Origin: Lanius collurio
Taxonomy: Eukaryota > Chordata > Aves > Passeriformes > Laniidae
Length of the DNA stretch: 64,000 bases
NCBI GenBank assembly: GCA_020086605.1
Contig: JACBWW010000051.1
Coordinates: forward strand, 3,879,676-3,943,675
Direction of reading: 5' to 3'
Shown here piece after piece: positions 1 through 11,900 of the stretch (within the stretch, counting starts at the first letter, position 1; the number at the start of each line of letters is the position of its first letter). The position numbers and the translations under genes are program-made. A model generated the notes under the pieces. That model did no database searches. It was not told the origin of the DNA and saw nothing but the letters and a program-made list of their open reading frames with translations.

Positions 1-1012
1 CAGACAGCTGTTACACGTGGCCCTAGGGAATAGAAATTTAACCAGAACTGTGCTAGAGTGGGAGAAGAAAGTTTGCCTGCCAGGCGAGTGCCTTCTATCT
101 GCTACTCTATTACTTTTATTAAGGATTACTTGAATGGTTGAGTAGTTAATGTCTGCAGCTCTCAGCATGGAATCTGTCATAAAATGTTTCAAGATATTTA
201 GCTAAAAGTGAGTAACTCTTGTGATTCAGTAGAATCAATGAAGAGTGTTTTCTGTTATTTCCCTCTCCTGCTTACTCACCTTGCTGCCCATTCAATTGAT
301 CTTAAAACATTATTTTCAGAGCAATTTATTTGGCATCATGTATAATATCAAATTGCTGGCAATTATTTCAGTGTACAGCTTCATGAACAAAACTACCCGG
401 ACTTGTTTGATTCATCCAGAGCTGACAATGAAAAATTGAAGTTGGCTGTGTTTCAAAAGGCATACTTGCTGTTTCCCCTAATAGTTGAGAGGAATATGGG
501 AATAGGGAAATTTTTGAAAATTATTTCTCCTTTCCTCCATACTTGAACTATAAAATTAAGAAAAAACTCATAAGATTTTTTTTTTCATATTGTCTAGTAA
601 ATCATTTATTAAGAGCTCAAAGTTCTTGTATGTGAAACTGGAAGAGAAATGCCAAAGAGATTGAAGAAGTAGGAGAGAGTGGGACAAAATCCCCCAAGAA
701 ACCTCTTAAAAATTATCAGAAGAAGGTGACCCTGGTTATAGCCTGTTTACCTGCCCCAGAGGCCAGTTGCAGAGTATCCATCCTTTGGCAGCATTGCCTG
801 ATCTGACTGTTTCTAAACTGTCTGACAGTAGCCTAACTGAGATTTGAATAAGATTTGCATTTATGTGGGGGTTTAGCTTGTGATCTGCATGTTCATGAGA
901 CAGCCAGCAGGGTTAAGCCTGTTCTGAAAAGGGACTGCTCTGCAGGACTGTGCTGTGCTGGCAGCTTAGACTCATCTGGACTAGATGACTGTTGCTTTTT
1001 TTTCTTTTAAAG
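1..1012. other. Upstream flank, nothing recognised
   Basis: AT-rich DNA with no convincing coding exon, RNA gene or repeat on either strand. There is no CpG-rich segment here or anywhere before the SPDL1 start codon, so the SPDL1 promoter is probably left of the window. Confidence 0.5.
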
Positions 1013-1060
1013 GTGGAGTGCAAGAATAAGGTCAAGAAATACTCAGATGGGCTTCTGAAG
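1013..1060 (+). other. Possible short non-coding 5' exon of SPDL1
   Basis: A 48-nt segment has a strong pyrimidine-rich acceptor (T-rich tract ending AAAG at 1009-1012) and a consensus donor (AAG|GTGAGT at 1058-1066). It lies 1.7 kb before the first SPDL1 coding exon. It is open for 16 codons, but splicing to 2793 or 2796 puts a TAA straight after the junction in that frame, so a UTR exon is more likely than an N-terminal extension. It could equally be an exon of an unknown transcript or a chance splice-site pair. Confidence 0.3.
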
Positions 1061-2792
1061 GTGAGTTAAACATGGTATTCATTTAATTTAGTAAACTAGG
1101 AGCTGGCAAATGGCTGTGCTGCCTCTATACTGTTGTCCAATCAGAAAATAAAGCTATTTTAAAATTCAGTTTATGTAGTTGAGCAGTGATTCATTCATCC
1201 CCTTTACTAAGGGAAGTGTGTGCCAGAAGTTGTTGCCTATGTGCTTATATTGCTACACATTACCACAAACACTTCATTATTAAATTGTACATGATGTCCC
1301 TGTCCTTGCACTAGTATAATATTGATACTTCTTAATTATTGCTATGCAAAAGTCCTATGTTTCATTGGCTTATTTTAGTATAGATGCAAAGCTGGTATTT
1401 CAGGCATTGCAGTGGTTAGAGGTGAAAACTGAAGTTTCAAAGCCTGGCTGGATAAAGTCTCTTTGTATGTTTTAAACCTGGACAGCAACAAGTGAGGAGA
1501 AAATGCAAAAACCAGAATGTGGTAACTGCTGTCTTGTGCCTTGGAAAGGAGTTGGCTCAGTATTGGCACAGTGCACTTTTGCATGTTAATTAAATTCTTT
1601 TCTATTAGCAGAAGCTGGGTAACTCCACTAGGAGTTATTAATGTTGAATAAAAGACAGTAAAAAAAAGTGAAAGATGGGTATTACAACATTCATAAGAAT
1701 GATGTATGTGGCAGTAAGAAATGGTAACAAATAAATTGCTTCTGAGAGAACAAAAAGCAAGAGTTAGGTCTTCAATACAGAATTACTTTAATTCTGAAAT
1801 TATATAGAAGTTATGAACCCTGACTTAAAAAAAATCAACAGCAATTTTTTTTTGTATCTTTGTGTCTTACTATTATTTCCTACTTTCTGAGAAAACTCTT
1901 GGCATATGTTGTTCAGAAGCCCGAGTTGCTTAGTATTTTGTGTCTTAATAGGATTTTTTTGCAGTGGTCTGATTTAGCAGATTTGGGAACAAGCAGTCAT
2001 GCAAGCTCATGGTGTTAATGTGACTTGATTTTTTATTTTTTGTAATGTGTGGTTTGTTGGATTTACTTTGACTAACCATTTTTGCAAAATTCACCTGTCT
2101 TCCATTATACTCTACAGTTACAAAAGGATAAATATTTTGAAATGTGACAAGGAGATGATTATTTACAAATAGGTGGCCTGCAGCAACTGAATTTTGAAAG
2201 ACTCCTTTAAGCATTTAAATAAATGCAAAGCCCTGTGTTAAACTCCATATATTTTTACAGAGCTTCTATTTCTGACTCTTCACTGTAACTACCATTTATC
2301 TGTTTCTCTATCCCCCATAATGTTATTAGGAGTACACTGTCCTGCTAAAGCAGCTGCCTACGCCAGTCTTAAGTGTTATTTGTGTACACAAGAAATGCTC
2401 TACTTGGTGGGGCTTGGTTTATAATAGAAAGAAGAGAGTGTCAGCCATGTGCATAGCAGTGTTTTCCTAAGGTTATTGAATTGTTGTCTCTTGTACTTGG
2501 CAAGAGAGCTCTGTCCTAGATTAACTCTGGTTGTGGAGTACAAAGAAACCAGGCTGGGTACACAGAGTGCTTTTGCTGCGTGTTAGACATAATCAAGAAT
2601 AAGGTAGTAACCAAATTAGTGAAGAAATAGCTGTTATTTTACTGTTCATGGGTCTGTTTGTGAGCTTTCTTTGTGTCTTGTATTAATGCAAAAATATATC
2701 ACTATCTTGGTTAAGCTAGGAAATCCAGTAACCTCTTTCACATAACTACTGTAATTGACTGCAATGTATTTTTTTCTATAATTCTGTGTTAG
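1061..2792 (+). other. Putative 5' intron or upstream flank of SPDL1
   Basis: AT-rich sequence with no recognisable gene or repeat. It ends in a T-rich tract and TTAG at 2789-2792, the acceptor before the start-codon exon; a second AG at 2794-2795 is an alternative acceptor. Confidence 0.5.
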
Positions 2793-2977
2793 CAGTGTTA
2801 AAGAAAAAAGGAAGAAAAATGGAGACAGAGACCATTTTAAGTCTTAAACAGCAACTGAGGGAAGCAGAGAACGAGCGAAGAAAGGCAGCACAATATGGTT
2901 TGCATTTACTGGAGTCCCAAAGTGAGGTTCAAAATCAGCTGGATCAAATACGCCGTGAATTGACTGAGAAAACTGAG
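2793..2977 (+). CDS. SPDL1: SPDL1 coding exon 1 (residues 1-53)
   Basis: The coding part is 2819-2977 (159 nt); 2793-2818 is 5' UTR. The acceptor is TTAG at 2789-2792 and the donor GAG|GTGATG at 2978. It encodes the CC1 box with A23, A24 and G27 in RKAAQYGLHLLE, the segment that binds dynein light intermediate chain in this family. The following intron (2978-5017) holds nothing I recognise. Confidence 0.95.
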
Positions 2978-5900
2978 GTGATGAGGCCTTTTCTTCTCAA
3001 AGTTCAAACCCAGAACTTTGTTTTAACTATTACCTGAAAGGCACAGGTGTTTCAAATGCCTTCTAGCACCTAGATTAATTTTAATAAACTTCTAAGTAGT
3101 TCTAGAGGCTTTTTTCTTGGCTTGAACATAATTGTATCTAACTGGGACGGGGTTTCCTAGCTAATTATGCATCAAGTGTTCAGTATCATGTAGGACTAAT
3201 TGCCTTTAATGTAAAATGAATGCTAAATGCTAAAGTAAATTTGCTTCAGAGCGTGTGTTTTACCTCTGTTTAGCAATTCATTCGTGTATGCTCTCCCAGT
3301 CAGCTTTATATCACTTAAAAGCTGGGAGAAGAATGCTAGCAGCAAGACTAAAATTGATTTCTTCTGTAGTGCAGTTTTCAAATTTTCCAAATACCCAGGG
3401 GTTCTGAACTTATTAGCACATTTCTTTGCTGCTCAGATAAAGGAGTCGTATAGTGCTGAATTATAGAGGTATTATTTTGTCAACTGGTTTTCTTCTTAGT
3501 AATTGTTTGAGAAAATTTCAGTTGGGAAAATATCTTCCACTTTTCATAAAGGCTTTAATTTTCATTTGTGTATTCAGGCAGCCCATGTTTCTGATAAATT
3601 ATTTATCTTCATTTAGTCTGTTTCTGGTTGTGCATCCATCCCTTCTCCTGGGATAGTGCTAAAACATTTGTTCTGTAGCAGCTGGAGGGTTGCAGCACCC
3701 TGCTGTTCTTAATGGACAGAATTTTTTATTCTGGTCAGTTCACCATTAGTAAGCTTTGTGTGAGGGGCGGCTGAGATAAGGAGGGCCAAGTGATAAGGAA
3801 GCCAGGGCAGGCTCATCCTTTCTTACTGAGCAGCAGAGAGGACAGTAACTGAACTGTCAAGCTGCTCCCTCAGACTGTGATCCTGTGTGAGAGGCTGGAG
3901 CCAACTTCTGAGCCTGTCTGGTGACTTGGATTCCAGGGGTGGAGGGGAGCAATTGTGTGCCTTCAGACAGTGGAATAACATCTCATGTGGGAGCTGTGCT
4001 TACCCAACAGAGTCTTTGTAGCTTCTGAATGTCTCTGGCTCTCCTCTTTGCAGTCTGAGAGCCAAAGCAGTCACTGGGAACACAAGTGTGAGTTCTTCCA
4101 GCAGGCACAAGAGCCTTTCATAAAGCTCTGTGCACTCTTCTGTACAAGGCTGCAGGCAGGCTCTTGCTAGGATTTTGTTCTTGGCTCTGGCCAAGTAGTG
4201 CACTCCCAAAGGTCCTTTGCACAGTCTTTATCTTTGTGTTAAAGCTCCTGCCCTGGGTATTTGAAAGCTAAGCCTGTCCTTGATAAGCTGTGTCTAGGCC
4301 CCAGTGGTCACTTTGATACCTGACAGCTTTTTGTTTTTTATTTAATTTTGGTTTGTGTCTCAAAACTTATGTTATTTTGAGAAGGAAAAAAAAAATCTGC
4401 CCAGTTAGATTAATTTGGTTTCCCTATTACCTTTTTTGCTTTCAAGATTTTTTTTTCTTTTCCTTAATTGCTGGCTGAATGGAAGAGTAAAATGAAGCTG
4501 CCCTTGGTAATTAGGAAGCATGCAATCAAGCATAGATAAAAGCTGTTTAAAAAATGATTTTTCAGTCTGGAAGGGTTGGTGGGATTTATTATGAAACAGC
4601 CAGTTTGGCTGTCTTAAAAAAATTGTTGAACTCAGCTGTTCTGCTTGATGGACTGTAGTAATTTTTAATGTAATTGGGTTCTGTAGTGGTAAAAGGGCAT
4701 ATAAACTCTGGCTAAATTTGTGACACTTGCAGAAAAGATGCCCACACCCTTCATGTTGGTTGTAATGAAATATAGAGTTTCCATGAAGAAAAGAATATTG
4801 CATAATCAAATTATAATCATAGCTTTTATAAATAATAACGTTTTAGAGCAGTTATTCTTTAAAAAAAACCCAAACAGTGGGTATTACAACTCTCTAATTG
4901 GTGCTCCCAACAAAAGACTAAATGAGCTACAAGCATCTTGGTTCCGTGCTTTTTCATAAGTGCATAGGGAGCAATGTACAATTGCAGCTAGATTTATTAG
5001 TGTGTTATTTCTTCCAGAAATTTGAACAAGAGAAATACACTCTTCAGAGAGAAATTGAACTCAAGAATCGAATGTTGGAAAGCTTGAATTTTGAGTGTGA
5101 TTCTCTTAAGCAACAGCAAAATGTGCAACTGGATAAACAGAAAGAGCAGCTTGACAGAGCCTATGCACAAGAAATCAATGATCTTAAAAACAAGGTTTGG
5201 TAACTAATATATAGCTAAAAGGTTACATTAATATCATTTTAGATGCTATATGTATAATTTATAATTGCACTCCTAAGTACCAGAAGAAATAATAAATAGT
5301 TACAACGGGTAGTAGCTTGTTTGGTTGGTTTTTAAAAAACATCTGTGTAGTTACTAATGAATTGAGTTATATTTCAATGCTTATTTTTAAAGCTACTCTT
5401 GTGTTTCCAAGACATTTTCTGTAATTGGACCAGTCAGAAGTATTGTGCTTTTCAAGAATTTACCATGACAGTACTTAGTTGTCCCCTGTTTTTAAGTTGG
5501 AGAACCTGAAAGCAGAACTAGATGAAACCCGACTCGCAGAGAAACAACTGAGACACAAAGTGGACCATCAGAAAGAAATAATTGCTGCCAAATCAGAAGA
5601 GCTGCACATGATGTCTGAGCGTGTACATGAGACCATGTCTTCAGAAATGCTCAACCTTCAGATAGAGCTCACTGAACTTCAGAGTGAGAAGGTGTGTGAG
5701 TAGCTCTGAAAAATTTGCTGTGTAGCCTAGCTGAAAATGGAATTCTGCTGTTTTGCTCATTTTATTTTTAGGTGTGTTGTCTCTAGGGCCATGTTAGGGT
5801 TGACTTTTATTCAGACAATGTGTACAGCAAAATACAACAGCCTTAACAGCTAGGCTTTAATACATGCTCTTCAAAATAACGCATTGTATTAAAACTAATT

Positions 5901-8900
5901 ACTTCTAGTAACTGTGTGTGGTTTACTTGGGCCTGCTTGTCTTCCAGTTGTTTTAAATACCTTTTATTTCATACTTGTTTTTTGTTTGTTTAGGCCAGTG
6001 ATGAAGAGAAGCTGAATGAGCTGCAGTGCAGCAAAGAGCAGTTAGAGCTTGTGAACAGTAACTTACGTAACCAGCTGGAGCGGCTGCAGGGGGAGAAAGA
6101 AGAGAGGGAAAAAGAAGTTGTTTTTTACTGTAATGCATTAGAGGTATTCTCCTAATTTTATTTGACAGTGGTAGATAATCCCCAAATTGCACAAGTTGTG
6201 TTGCCAGCTTTTTGGTGAAGTAGGCATTTTGAGGAGTTGTGAGAGGGAGGGGAAAGAGAAGGATCGTGGTTGGTCATGTTTGGTGTTGCCTGGTGGTAAA
6301 AGCTCTCTGTTGGCACTGTTTTGTGTGAGTGGTGAAAGGAGAGCCTTTCATGGCACTGTTGTGCCTCTTAGGGACCTTCTCACAGATCACTGGAGGAATT
6401 CTCATTTTTATTTCCAGTTTCTACTGAATGCTTTGGAGAATCTTGTGCTGGCAGTAGAGCATTTGTGACTAGTGCAAGGAGAGTGATCTGAATACCATAA
6501 ATCCTGTTGACAAACATCAAAGCTTACCCTTAAAGAAAGGCTTTTACTTGTGCTCTTGTCCTGAAGAACAAGTGGAATATTAAGTGTTTTAATGAAATTA
6601 AATTAATTTGTCTCTTAGTTACTAGAACTGTCTGTGCAGTTAAGTGCTTCAAAACAATATAACCTCTGCTAAATTGTTGGAAATTAAAAAGAGTTAAAGC
6701 TATATGATTAAATTCATGTATGCAGTACATCAGATGCTTATATGACCAATATCCTCTTTGCTTTAATCTAGAAAGCTCAGGAGGTTAATCAGGAGCTTCG
6801 GGTTCAGCTGGATCACGCAGTGCAACAATCTTTGGACCCTACAAGCAAAGGCAATTCTCTCTTTGCTGAGGTACAACTGTGCCACTGATGCCTCAGAATG
6901 TCCACAGGCCAGAAGAAGTATTTTCAGTTTTCTTTCTTATATTGTATTGAAAATCTGAGAGTTTGTGTATCTCATCTGGCCAGCATGTATCTCTAGTCCT
7001 CAAATAGGACTTCGGTGTTGATCTGACATGTGGGAAACTATTTCATGCTCTCTCTGCAGATAAGGAGTTAGTTAACGTAATGGAATTACTCTTAAGTTTT
7101 CTGACTATCAAGTCACAAGTTATGACTGGGGGTTCATCACGGTTCTGTCTATAGCTTTTGACTCTAAGTAGTTTTGTTCAGCTGATAAATCCTTCTTTAA
7201 TGTAGAAGACACTGTGTGAAATATTAACTGATGCTGATAAAAACTGTCTTTAAAAATTCCTGAAAATATCTGGATGCTTGAGCTTTTGGGAGGGTTTTGG
7301 AACTAGTTTTTCAGTAAGAGTTCAGCTGCTGTTAAATGCATAGGGAGCAAGCATAATGTTTCATGACAGCATCCAGGGGATGGGTGAAGTTGGGTAACAG
7401 TTCAGATTTTTTTAAATGTTTTTTAATTCTTTAAAACTGTTTGTTCTGTTGCCAGTGGGCAAAACTATTGTACAGCAACACTGAAGCATATGAAATGTTA
7501 CTTTATTTTGGTAACAAAAGAAAAACCTGTTGCATTTCACTGACGGGGCTTCAGTAGCACTGTCTACTCCCTTCTATCATGGGGGAATGACAGCAGCCTG
7601 CATTTTCAAGTACTGTTGCTGGAAAAGCACTATTTGCAGACTGAACACCAATTGCCAAGCAGCATGTCCTTATCAAACTCATCCTCCAAGTGACAGCAAG
7701 TGTTGTAATTTCACAGTAATAATTGTTCACAATGTTCTGTAGGTGGAGGACCGTAGGGCAGAAATGGAACGGCAGCTGATCAGTGTGAAAGTAAAGTATC
7801 AGTCCCTACAAAAACAGCATGCATTCAGTAGAGAACAATTGCAAAGAATGAAGGTATGATGATTCCTGTAATACTCCAGGGTGTCCTTGGGTCTGATAAG
7901 GCACTGTGCTAATGCACAGGCCAGGGGATTTGTTATCTTTAAAATATGATACCCTAGTCTGGGGGGAGGGAAATGGGAGCAAAACCCAGTGAGATGATGA
8001 TGTGCTGTTTGACTCCTATGGTACAACAGCGTCCACAGTACAGTGAAGGGGCCATGTTTGCTTACTTTGGCAGTAGTTGTTTAATGGATAAAAGTAAAAC
8101 ACAACTCCTGTCAGTCAAACTCGCATTCACTTTGTCTTAATAATTGTTTTTCCTTGTCTAATTCTTGTACTTCATGAATCAAGTATTTCTGCATTAACTG
8201 TGGTTGTCAGGAATGAGCATAAAGAAAAAGACAGGCATTTACACCCATCACACTCTAGGTTTTCTGGGCTTTTTTACATCTTTGTGTTGTTTTCTTGTCT
8301 TTGTCCATATTTTTTTTCTTTTTTTTCCCTGGTTTTGCTGTAAGTCATAACTTTCATCATAACTCTTTAGCTTAAACTCCACTGCTATAGGATGGGAGCA
8401 TGTTGGTTAATATTGTTGAGAACTAGTTAGCAGAAGCTGATTTACAAGATAATGTAAAGGGGATGCTGCAGAGCTGCCAACTCTTTTCATGTTGGTCTCA
8501 TATTTTTTCCAACATTAAAGTGGATCCTTCAATTTTGATCAACTACTTGGTCATGCAGTTTGAGGAGAGTGCTTAAACATCAAGCATGATCATGAGTTGC
8601 ACTGAAGATTTGTGTTATGTGGATTTTGGGGAGTAGGTTGAAAATAGTTCAAACAGCAGTCTTAAAGGAGAAGAAAAGAACCCTACTGATACAGCAAAGA
8701 TTTGAGTGAGAAAAGTCACTGGGTAGGATCCAGTTCCATTGGAAATTTTCTCCTTGTAATGTGGGGTAAGTCAATCATACTCATTGAATGGTGTAAGAAA
8801 CACACCCAGTACTGAAAGTACCAAAAATGGAGGCAAATTGGTATCCCTGTACTAGTAGCTAATGCTTTTATTTGGAATTTGTTTGTACTTGTTTATATTC

Positions 8901-11900
8901 ATAAAACTTTTTCAAATACCCATAATGGAGATGGGTAGTTTGTTAGGACAGCTGTTTTACTTAAGCTGCTGTTAGGTCTCTGTTAGCATCCTCTCTGTGT
9001 TGTGCTGCACTGGGATGCTGCCAGTTAAAGCTCAGCCTGTGCTCAGCTCATCTCTCCATTTGCAGCTGCTTCCCACAGGAGAGGTAACTGCTGTTGCAGC
9101 TTTAGTTGAAGAAAGTCTCTGTGTAGTATTTACTGGTAAATCCTGAGGATCTGACTCCTGAAGAGACTGTACAGCCCACTCCTGGGAAAGCTTTATCACC
9201 TCTAGTGTAGTCTTCCCAATCCAGAGCATCCTTTCCAGTTTCTTTAAGTTCCTGTTCTGTGTTATGTAGATCAGCTGCACTTTGCAATTCTGACAGCAGG
9301 AGGGCTTTGAAGGGAAAAGGTTGGGTGTCTGTGCTTGGGAACTGTAAGGATGGTTTTAGTCAGCCAGTGAGGTGGGGTTTGCAATTTTGCCTTCCTTATA
9401 TCCTGTAGAAGCTGTGAGGAGATAATTGAATCTTTCATTAGCTCTACCTTGTGCACAGAATCATCAGTACCCTTTAACAGACATAGGAGATTCCACAGGG
9501 AAAATGCCCTTCTTGCTCTGTCTCTCTCTGTAATTTTTTTTACTTGATCATTTTCCTGTGATTTCTCCCAGTGTCCATTGTTACCTTATCCATACTGACT
9601 AGACTGATAAAAATACCTCAGTTTTGTGAAGTCTTTCATTTGTTGTATTTCTTGTTGTTTAAATGTCTAATGTGTCACCTGTAACTGAATGTATTAACAC
9701 ATTAATACTTCAATATTATTATGTTAACACCAACACAAATATTGCTCGAAATGTAAGATTTTTATAACTTCTCCTTTGTAATGACAGAGGGTGTTCTTTT
9801 GCTTTAAAGGATGTATTCCATTGGAGAAGCAGAAAAACCTGAAATTGTTGGGTTAATACTGTAGAAGGCAAACATGGTGGGGTTATACCTGAAAATCAAA
9901 ACTGGAAAAAAAATGGGGGCTTAAACTTGTGAGTTTTCCTGAGTTCTCAAGATGCTTTTTAGCTCAGACAAACAAGCCTGTACTGTGGCTGGGTTCTCAC
10001 TGACTTGGTGGTGTGAATGTGGAATGTGGTGTGTGTCCTTGGCAGTGTGTTTGTGTTCCTTAGCCAATACAGAGGTGAGTGTGACACCTCAGGCTGCCAC
10101 TGTTCAGTGAGATTTCAGCTGTCCTCATGCCTTGCAGTGTCTGTGGTGATAATTGCTAAGATTATTTGGTGAAGGCTGAGTTCAACCATCTAGTGCTCTT
10201 CTATATTCAGGTTTAGAATTAAAAGGCTTGAGTACCCAAACAGTTTTGTGTAGAAGGCTGGGATTTTTAGTCACTAATCCCAGTATTTGTTGTAAATAGT
10301 TTTTTCCTTTCTTCCAGCTGCAAATGGCTACACTGCTCCAGCTGAAAGGCTCCCAGGCAGAATTTGATCAACTGGAACGCTTGCAGTCGATGTTAGAGCA
10401 AAAGAATGGTGAAATAGAAGATCTTCTTATGAAAGTGAGGCAGCTAGAAAAATTTAAGGTATGTGGGTTTTAATTAAGTAGAAAATTCTAATTGGAAGCT
10501 AACACATGAGAACAAGAATTATGAAAACTGTCTGAAGTCCACGTTTTGGTTTGAGAAGGGATCCAAAAGCTGACTCATATCTTTATTTGACCTGAGTTGT
10601 ATTTTACAGCTGGAGAACCCTAGACAACTCAAGTGCAGAGAAGCAGAAAATTATGGACCACCCAACACCCTGGGTTGAAGAAGCAATTTTTTTGTGGGTT
10701 CTTGTGTTGAAGCACCTTCATATCTCCTATAGTTAACAGCATTTAAATTCAGTTACTTGGTCAAAGCTTGCTGAGCTGTGACATCCAGTTTTTCTCTTGG
10801 AAGGTGGAGCCATTTGGCACTTTTGTGGTGTGTACTTAGGCTTTAGCCTTTTTTAGTGTCTTAACTTTTGAATTTCCTGGATATTTATTTTCTTGATTTG
10901 TCTTTACTTTGCAGCTGAAGCATGCTCTTCTCTAGCAAAACTAAATTGCTTAATCATCCTTGTAAAGCAGTTTTTTCAGTCCTCTTATGCAATTTGAAAG
11001 CATCTTGTCAATATTTTGAAAAGTGATGTATACATGAGGATTCCTGTATACACCAGTGTAATGCTTCTGATGTTTGTGTGTTTCCAGAGTGAAAAACTAG
11101 CTTTTCTTAATTCTTACATGTTTCTGGACTTGTTTGACCCTTTCTTATCACAGCTTTGGAATGTAAACGGAAGTGTTTTAGCTTGAGTACTAGGATTATG
11201 CTTTCCAGGATAGCCTCCTGTATTCTGTATTTAACTCAAGTGGTATGAACCAGGCTTAACCCATTTTACCAGTAATTGAGGAAGCCTGATTGTTTTACCA
11301 GTTTTGCCATGTTTAAGCTTGATGTTTACTTATTTCTGTCTCTAGGCTGTGAACAAGTAGTGTTGGGAAATTGAATGGTTGATTCCAATAACCATCAAAA
11401 GTACCGGTAGTCAGTGACTGCCAGAGGCCTGTGAGGACTCTGGGGCAGAATTAAATCTGAGCACTGCTTGTTCAGAAAAAAATCACCAAACAAAACCCCC
11501 AGTGTCACATGGTGCTGCATTTATAACATCTTTACTACAGACCAACTTCCTCATCTGAAATATGTCATTGATTTTGAGATTTTGGCTATTGATTAGCATG
11601 GCTTGTGTTCCTCTGGGGTCCAGCTGCTGAAGCCTAGAAATAAATGCTGAAAAAAATTCCCTATAGGTTAACTAAATACCCTGTATTTTCAAGTAAAAAG
11701 CAAGAAAGCTGTTCTGCAGTGCTGCCTGCAAACCTTCTGGAGCTGAGATAACTTACTCTTTTCCATTCCTCAGTGAATGAGAGAGAGCTGTCAGTTTTAG
11801 TACTATTTGACATTTGTAACAAATGAGAAAGTTCTCAGAACAGCTGAGCTTTATCTTTTGTGTTTAAATCCCTCTGTGATGAGGCTTCTCCATCAAAATG

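Noticed and set aside
4405..4809. 134-codon minus-strand open frame in the first SPDL1 coding-region intron
   Set aside because: AT-rich DNA with runs of A/T; composition and lack of motif fit chance, and no splice or family signal supports it.
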